Assembly: GCF_037975245.1 (NCBI RefSeq)
Contig: NC_092567.1
Location: forward strand, 4,286,214-4,350,213
Direction: 5' to 3'
Length of the DNA: 64,000 nt
Origin: Apostichopus japonicus
Taxonomy: Eukaryota; Echinodermata; Holothuroidea; Aspidochirotida; Stichopodidae
Shown: piece by piece, positions 56,905 through 64,000 of the stretch
How the letters are laid out: every line of letters begins with the position of its first letter
Position numbering within the stretch: the first letter of the stretch is position 1
Translations under genes and position numbers: made by a program
Notes under the pieces: model-generated
The model's input: the letters and a program-made list of their open reading frames with translations, nothing else
What the model was told of the DNA's origin: nothing
Databases searched by the model: none

Positions 56905-57711
56905 TTACCGAAGTCTTGCCAGGTCCTCTGTATTAGCAATGTGATGTTTATGATCGTTCCCATCAATGACGAATATCTTCCCATCTAGGGTCCAAGACCG
57001 ATTAACTCTTTCATGTTTGCGGGCACGGGCGAATAGCTCCTGGTTCCTGCGGGTCAAATCCTCATTAATGTATATTCTGGTGCCTTTTAGTGAGGTCCTG
57101 GCACGATATATCCTGTCTCTTGTGTTGTATGAGGTCAGTTTGACGATGATAGCCCTGGGTCGGGTGGCGTTTGCTATGTTGTTAGCTCTAGGTCGGGGTG
57201 AAATGCGGTGTGAACGGTCGATTTCTCCAGGGGTTAGGGTAACGTTCAGTTTTTCGGTCGCCAGATTAATGACTAACTCGTCAGTCGATTCTCCAGGAGA
57301 TTCAGGAATCCCCTGTATGCGGAGACAGTTACGCCTTGAATACTGCTCCTGGCGGTCAGCAGAGTCCTGGGTTGCAGTTAAGTCTCGTCTGAGCTGGCAT
57401 ATTTCCTCCCTGGCATCATCAAGTTGTTTTTGCTTTTTGGACAGTTCAAGTTGGAAGGTGTCATGAATTTCTTTACATACCTTCTCTTTCACTGCTTCCG
57501 CTATCGCTGGCACTAGTTTGCATATTAGATTGGTGCAAAAGTCATCTGAGTTAATGGCAGCATTCAACTCTTGGCGAATAGAGTCTATAATGTCCACATG
57601 AATTAGATCAGTGTTAGGTTGAGGTGTAGGCTCATCGTTAGGCTGGGGTTCGCGAACCTGCCTTCTAGTTGAGGTCGATTTTGCTGCGTTTGTAGCTTTT
57701 TTAGGTGGCAT
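56905..57711 (-). CDS. Retrotransposon ORF1: RNA-binding nucleocapsid-like protein
   Basis: A 268-residue protein with a basic, Pro/Thr-rich N-terminus (MPPKKATNAAKSTSTRRQVR), then a coiled-coil-prone segment (about 75-125) ending DRQEQYSRRNCLRIQGIP (119-136). An L1-ORF1p/transposase-22-type RRM-like domain follows (to about 215, with RPRAIIVKLTSYNTRDRIYR and GTRIYINEDLTRRN). A C-terminal domain completes it. Family knowledge: such proteins trimerise, bind element RNA and act as chaperones. It precedes ORF2 in the same element, and its ATG at 57711 is the first in frame. No break is seen. Confidence 0.88.
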   Translation of the reverse strand: MPPKKATNAAKSTSTRRQVREPQPNDEPTPQPNTDLIHVDIIDSIRQELNAAINSDDFCTNLICKLVPAIAEAVKEKVCKEIHDTFQLELSKKQKQLDDAREEICQLRRDLTATQDSADRQEQYSRRNCLRIQGIPESPGESTDELVINLATEKLNVTLTPGEIDRSHRISPRPRANNIANATRPRAIIVKLTSYNTRDRIYRARTSLKGTRIYINEDLTRRNQELFARARKHERVNRSWTLDGKIFVIDGNDHKHHIANTEDLARLR

Positions 57712-57760
57712 CTTGGACGTTGTTTAGTACTAGCAATGAACTCTCACAGAATAATGATAA

Positions 57761-60700
57761 AGTAATATACTGAATGAATATTTAACTGAGAAATTTGAAG
57801 GATTTCCGAGAGGCGAAAAAATGATGTGATCTTTACATGTTGTCTATCGATTTATCAATATACATCACTTAAAATCTGTTTTAATCATCCAAAGTGTTCG
57901 ATTGTCTAATTACTTTATATTAGCTGATGATATTCGATATTTGGGTCATACGCAAACCCTCTACCAAAGTGAGTGTCACAAGTGACACATATCATAGTGA
58001 CCCTTTCTAGAAAGTAACGCTCAATTGATAATCAAGAAACCACGCAAACACTCTGCTTTTAATTCTCATGGAATTATTAGCACGAGATATTTCAACGATT
58101 ATTGGTAAAAGAAAATATAAAAGAAATGCATATATGAAAATGACTACACCCCCTTGGATACTTATCCAGTGAATCCTACCCCCTTTATGCTAACTGACAC
58201 TGCTATAGTACGCTTTAGGACAGGCTTCAGAAGATCACCGCCCACAAGGTAGTCGCTATAGGCGGAGTCAAACCATTCAGCTTTTCGCACGTGTCAAAGG
58301 TAGGATACCTGTATCCGGCGTCTTAAAAGTGTGGACCAGACCACATCTATTGGCACGGAAGAATACCCCCGCGACCCCAGGCAGTTAGTTTTGGAGTCAC
58401 CAAAAATAAAACCCTGTAGACAAACAGAGGAACAAAACCATTCCTAATATTTGTTTCAAACATACGGTCAATTTCCGGAAGCAAAACTACGATTGATTTA
58501 TCGCAACTTATAATGGACATTTTAACTCTCACTCCTTACGAGACACATTAACGTAAACATGATACAGCATTTCCTTCGCTTTCTAAAGATAATCTTACAA
58601 ATTTTTCAGGATTAATTCTTTAGGCGACAAATTAAAGATCTGCCCTTGTTCCTCAAACAATTAAGGCTCTAATATATTTAGTTAACTCTTTCCTTTTCTT
58701 TACAGGAAGTCCTCTACTTTGTTAAGCCATCTGAAGGTTTTTTAGAGGATTTCCTATCACATTGTATATATTCACGTGACACAACAAATAAATCAAAAAT
58801 CAAATATAAATTCCATCCAATCTCAATAATAAACCAATTATGCGACAAAATGAAACTAACTCTCGTTACATGTATTAGTCTCAGCATTTCTACTAGTTAT
58901 TCGACCACTTTTAAGAATTCCGTTTCAATTCAAGCACTTTGGATCATACAGTTTACTTACAAATAAATTTACGAAATGATGACACTCTCTCATTTAATGT
59001 GGTCGTAGAATATACCAATTTTACATTAATACTTAGAATACTCAGATTATTGGGGGTCGCCTGCCCGTAATCTGGTTTACTATACAGCAAACTCCGCTTG
59101 TCACACTAAACGAATAAAGCACGTGCGTCGAGAATATACGGTATTGTAGCGGCTTGTTCTCAATAACAAGTATACGCAAAATTGTCCTCATTGACAATAT
59201 TATACTAACTCAATTTAAGACCTCATTGCCTTTTTATGAATATGCTAACTCCCGTTCTCAATAACGGAGAAACTACCTCTCTGCCCGACGTGATATCGTT
59301 ACCAGATGGAATGCAACTGACTAACTTTCCTGTACCCCACCCTAACATCAACTTTGCAAAAAAAAACACGAATCTAATATGACGTAACGGCTCTTACAAT
59401 TTGTAAGCCCAGGTATTCCGATATATCTCGGTGAAACACGCCAACAAGAAGGAGCCGAGAAACCCGGAATTTAGTTACTCGTTATATGCGATACAGGTGC
59501 TCCAATGCACACAGTGAAGCATATCAACACCAGGAATTTTGCATCCACTTACGTGACAGTGAGCTCTCCTCAATTACGCAGCTACGATTGAGACATTTCA
59601 GATCATGTAACTAAACCGGTTTGGTCGCAATATGACCTTAAAGCTACAGTCTAGTATGTACTGAGCGACACGCACTTCTCAGATAACGTTTTGTGGTAAA
59701 TATTTAACAATGATATTTACTACAAATTATAGACAAAGAGGGTAAGCCGCGGAGTTGTATATCTCATTGCCAGCACACTGAAATACAGTGATACTTCCAT
59801 GCAGTTAACCAATGTTTACAAACGTATTAGCTTGTTGGCGCCTTTATATATACTCGGCGCCTTTATACGTACTTACGTACCCCAACAGTGCATATATATA
59901 GTGTGCCAGAACCTGCCACATTTATTTGGTTTTTGGACAGTTAGGTCACGCAGTGAATGTCAAGCTTGTGTGTGCGTTGGTGAAGTACTAACACGTCACG
60001 TAATAGCATGCACAGTAGAGAATATTGCTTCTTAAATATGAGCTTTCATTTCGCATATGCAACAATAATAATTTGGAATAAAGGATATCAAATTGTATGG
60101 TAATTGTTTCCAACCTACTCAACAATACAGTTAATTATGTTCACCAAATTTTAAAGTACACCAAATACACATTAGCAATTCGATCACCACGGAACTAAAT
60201 TTTATTTTGAATATGTAAATTGGTGTTAAAATATTAACAAAATTAAGTAATACACTAACATTTACAAATGGACAAATATGCACTATAAATTCATGCATGC
60301 ACAACCCATATAGGTCTATATATACAGTAATCACCTGTTATATTAACCAAGTCTTAAAATTTAAACCAAACTAGGTTAGAAGGCATTATTTTGAGTTGCT
60401 GAAAGCAGAAATTAGAATAATAAACAATGGCATACTCATGCAGCCTACTGAGAATTAAGTGTAATTTTCCAATATCTTTCGGGGAAAAAAGAAAGAAAGG
60501 CAGTAGAGGTATGTTTAAGTTAGGCTACAGTGGTGCTTTCATCTCCGTGAATGGAAAATTAACATCACACACACACGCGCGCAAGCACCCGCAAATGCAT
60601 TCACCCCATCGGAACTTTTTCTGAATAACGTTAATTTGTTCTTGCCTGCGTGCATAGGCGTACGAGGCGGGGGGCAGGGGGCAGATTGCCCCCCCCCACA

Positions 60701-60769
60701 ATTTTTTTTTCTCCAGAGGACAAGAAATTTGGGCAAAAGTCCTGAAAACTTCGGGTAGCCTAAGAGGAG

Positions 60770-60771
<2 letters not shown>
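57761..60771. other. Intergenic, no gene recognised
   Basis: It includes whatever 5' UTR the retrotransposon has. No open frame shows a domain. Near 60655-60690 a CATAGGCGTACGAGGCGG stretch with G and C runs matches the end of a dispersed repeat also seen near 12676 and 63165. Confidence 0.35.

Positions 60772-60852
<81 letters not shown>
60772..60852. repeat. (AT)n microsatellite
   Basis: An uninterrupted TA/AT dinucleotide run of about 40 repeats. Confidence 0.97.
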
Positions 60853-60854
<2 letters not shown>

Positions 60855-61317
60855 CTATATCTAAATTTCGGTAGTTTGCCGAATCTTTTTCAAATTTTTG
60901 CCCGACATTTCCGTGGAGAGCGTTTTGTGTTATTTGTTTTGTGACATTAATATTAATATAGGCCTAATGATTTTCTTTATTTAGCATCATCATGCCCGAA
61001 TATTTCCGTGTAGCACCACCGTAAGCGCAGCTCGTCTAGGCTACTACGGTCTTTGCACTATCGCCCAAAATTAACTGTTTACCTGGACATCCCCGACATG
61101 AGTGTATATAAGAAACATATTTTTCATGGATGGTGGGGTGCCGGGTGGGGAGGGAGTCCCTACAAGCCTAGAAGTAAAGGTTTATCATATTCTTTGTTAT
61201 TTTTGTTTACACTTTATTGTGAGACAAACTGCAGTCTCGCCCGACACAGCGACATTATCTTGCCTACGTGTCGTTGAACAATGTATGTTTTTTTTTTTTT
61301 TCTGGAAGTATAGCTAA

Positions 61318-63847
61318 CAGGCGCGTATCCAAGGGGGCGTTGGGGGCGCGCGCCCCCCGGGTAAGAAAATAGGAAAGAAAAAAAAGAGAAGAAAAAAAGA
61401 GGGGAAAAAAAGGAAAAAGAGGGGGAAAAAGAGGAGGAGGAGAGGAAGGAAGGGAAAAGAAGAAGGAGAGAAAAAGGAGAAAAGGAGGGAGTAAAAGATG
61501 AACGCCAAGACACCGGGAAGAGAAAGAGGAACAGTGACATCATTACAGCGCTGAACCTATTATATACACATGACCGCGTAGCCAGTGACGAATCGAGGAT
61601 TTCGGAAGGGGCAAGCGCCTCACCCTACCCCTTAAACCGACAACTCCATTTTTGACGTTTCCATTTCTCCTCTCTCATTAATGTAACTATATATGGTCTA
61701 TCGTAACGCGTGTGTGTGTGGACGCCTTAAACCATTTTGCTATGAAACCAACTGTGGCTGGTCTCGAACTCGACCGAGTCGTCGGGGAGTATGACGCATT
61801 TACGACCGCCGCTCCCCTCCCCCCCGAGCATATTTTTTTATGATATCGCTAGTAAATTCGAAATAGAGAATGCTTAGATGCAACTTACACGGCATGGGAA
61901 GTGCAGGTGCGTATCCAGGGGGGGCGTTGGGGGCGCGCGCCCCCGGGTAAGGAAAAGAGGAGAGAAAAAAAGAGAAGAAAAAAGGGAAAAGGAGGGGGAA
62001 AAAAAGAAAAGGAGGAGAGGAAGGAAGGGAAAAGAAAAAGAAAAAAGAGAGAAAAAGGAAAAAAGGAGGGAGTAGAAGATAGCCAAGACCTCGGGAAGAG
62101 AAAGAGGAACAGTCATAGTTAAAGCGCTGATCCCTATAACATACACAGGGTAGCCAGTGACAGATCAAGGATTACGGAGGGGGTGTGCGCCTCACCCTAC
62201 CCCTTACACCGACAACTCCATTTTTGACGTTTCCATTTTTCCTCTCTCACTAATGTATCTATATAAATACTATATATGGTCTATCATAACGCGTGTGTGT
62301 GTATGGACGCCTTAAACAATTGTACAATTGTGCTATATGGAACCAACTGTGGCTGGTCTTGAACTCGACCGAGTCGTCGGGGTACATGACGCATTTCGGG
62401 AAGGGGGCGACCGCCCCGAGCAAATTTTCTTTATGACATCGCTAGTAATTTCAAAATAGACAATGCTTAGATGCAACTTACAAGGCCTGGGAAGTGTCAT
62501 TTCCAGCGATCTGGGAGGCATTTTCGGCCAAAATTTTTCTTGTACGCTTCACGCCAACCCATGGTGGCGCTTCGCTTAGATAGTTTGCCTACAGGCTTCG
62601 CCCCTCCCTTGGCAATTACTCGCTACACGCCTGTTCGAATTTGTAAAGCAAAGAGCAGATATAACATCATATCAGTGAGCATTGAAATGCATGTTCCACG
62701 ATGAACAGCCTCAAAAACTGTCTATGTGTGTAGTTAAAGGCTTAGGAGCCCAATTGGATTTGGGGGCTGTAATGACTTGCCCGAAAAAAAAGCCAAAATT
62801 TTTCGCGCGCGAAGCGCGCGTTCAACATATCACTGCCAATATCATATAAGCAAGCATCGGTCATTACAGTGCATGGCATCGTGTACCGCACGGTCCGTGA
62901 AAGTTGTACAGTATACCGCCGGATGCTATGTAAACAACCAAATTTCTTATGTAGATGGAGAAAAATCATATAGATCCATTTATGTCAAAACTATCTTTTA
63001 CAGTAGTAATGTCGGCCAAGCTTACAACTTTATTTTAATCACCAAGGAGATCATTTTTAAGCTATTCATTGCTATTTATTTTTCTTTCAGTAGGTGCCCG
63101 AAAAAGATGGGGAAAAATTTGGTTGCGGGGGGGGGGGAGGGGGGCTGCAGCCACCGCCTCCTACGGGACCTACGCCTATGTGTGTAGTGTTCGCTTTCGA
63201 TATACCTGATATCGGAAATATCTGCTATCTTTCATTTCCTTCAACCAAGTTTTATAATAGCCATTATAAGAGGTTGCAATATTTCTACACCAAGAAATTA
63301 ACTGTGTCTGAATTTCCAAAATTTCCTCACCAACATTCTTCATCATACTTTCCTCTACTCGTGCAACTTTGACCTGTCTGTTAGGGGTTCAAGGAGGTTT
63401 TTCTATATTGCTTGTCCATAGATTGAATTTTCTGCAACATTATGGGTATGTTTTCAAGTGATTTTATTCACGAGAAATCTGAATTTTCAAATTCTCAACA
63501 AATAATAGGCTTAAAACCTTGGAAAGTGGGGCTTTCGGATATTGTGGGCCGTGACGTAGAATCACCTACAAAAGCAATGATCCATAGGACATGCAATGAG
63601 GTCGAACATGATGTGTGACAATCTTCAAAAAGGTTATGAATGGAAAAAACTTTTGGGAAATACTTGGTTCTCAGGCAAAAGTGTACATCTGGTTGGTCAT
63701 TTTCAAGCCCGAGAAGTGCTATTTCCGGTGATCTGGGGGGGTATCAAAACAAGAATTTTCTTGTACGCTGCGCGCCAACCGATGGTGGCGCTCCGCTTAG
63801 ATAGTAATTCGCGCCCCCCGGGTTAGAAAATCCTGGATACGCGCCTG
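61318..63847. mobile_element. Composite repeat, inverted partner of 10485-13782
   Basis: It starts CAGGCGCGTATCC at 61318 and ends GGATACGCGCCTG at 63847. The interior is collinear in reverse with 10485-13782. A ~587-bp portion is duplicated in tandem (61318-61790 and 61905-62390), each with a polypurine tract and CCAACTGTGGCTGGTCT plus CTCGACCGAGTCGTCGGGG words. The frames encoding Phe/Ser/Leu-rich or Lys/Glu-rich peptides come from the polypurine tracts and are not genes. No transposase is recognised. Confidence 0.65.
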
Positions 63848-64000
63848 AAGTGTCATTTCCAGCGATCTGGGAGGCATTTTTAGCCAAAATTTTCGTGTAC
63901 GCTTCGCGCCAACTCGTGGTGGCGCTACGCTTAGATAGTTTGCCTACAGGCTTCGCCCTCCCTTGGCAAATTATCCGCTACGCGCCTGTTCGAATTTGTA
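63848..64000 (+). repeat. Partial repeat copy running off the window
   Basis: A near copy of 62493-62645 in the same orientation (AGTGTCATTTCCAGCGATCT, GGTGGCGCTACGCTTAGATA, CGCCTGTTCGAATTTGTA). It continues beyond the window end. Confidence 0.8.

Larger units (their letters stand above)
53184..57760 (-). mobile_element. Apparently full-length CR1/L2-like non-LTR retrotransposon
   Basis: Two intact ORFs lie in order on the minus strand (ORF1 57711-56905, ORF2 56585-53412), separated by 319 bp. The 3' end, read on the minus strand, has GAAATAAAGTCTTATGAATT followed by a short TGAATTGAA-type tail near 53205-53184. This is typical of CR1/L2-group elements, which end in short simple repeats rather than poly(A). 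The 5' end upstream of ORF1 was not resolved; 57760 is a guess. No stop or frameshift is seen in either ORF, so the insertion may be recent or still competent. Confidence 0.8.

Noticed and set aside
61214-62168. Apparent membrane-like proteins on the minus strand and Lys/Glu-rich proteins on the plus strand
   Set aside because: Both are by-products of polypurine/polypyrimidine tracts in repeats.

Overview
This is a gene-poor, repeat-rich, AT-rich stretch of a eukaryotic nuclear genome, most likely a marine deuterostome and probably an echinoderm. The reasons are an intron-containing NACHT/NLR-type immune gene of the kind greatly expanded in echinoderms, a CR1/L2-like non-LTR retrotransposon, a Penelope-like element remnant, many short terminal-inverted-repeat (TIR) DNA elements, and frequent TAGGCCTA words. 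The species call is inference. No prokaryotic operon, rRNA, convincing tRNA or CRISPR array was seen.

Layout. 1-8 kb: no protein gene; a few exon-like modules repeat, a perfect 31-bp palindrome lies at 1922, and a ~140-bp tandem repeat with nuclear-receptor DR1-like motifs sits inside one copy of a local duplication (4.0-5.9 kb). 8-28 kb: several block pairs are duplicated with offsets near 11 kb. They are interrupted by TIR elements, a G-rich minisatellite (8.45-9.08 kb), a composite repeat (10.5-13.8 kb), a 2.07-kb TIR element (14872-16936) and two related hairpin arrays (17.1-17.8 and 26.1-26.8 kb). 29-31.7 kb: NACHT exons on the minus strand. 34.4-34.95 kb: a GATCC-rich array. 36374-43745: a 7.4-kb TIR element with dense AGACTGAA motifs near both ends, containing a nested 2.5-kb element (38562-41075). 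45.6-49.5 kb: a three-exon unknown gene on the plus strand, whose introns hold a 268-bp MITE and a Penelope fragment. 53.2-57.7 kb: a non-LTR retrotransposon with two intact ORFs on the minus strand. 61.3-64 kb: inverted copies of the 10.5-13.8 kb composite repeat.

The most interesting observation is a pair of diverged non-autonomous elements, 14872-16936 and 38562-41075, with the same unusual design. Both have related 13-14 bp TIRs and 4-bp TTAA/TATA target duplications. Both carry many same-orientation copies of a 14-bp motif of consensus GTMACGYGAGTYAC, the last copy directly abutting the right TIR and the first lying about 360 bp from the left end. The first element also has a local paralogous block without the insertion. 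The host protein genes (NACHT gene, three-exon gene) are supported by splice sites whose phases join in frame. Most other open frames in the window come from repeats or are shadows.
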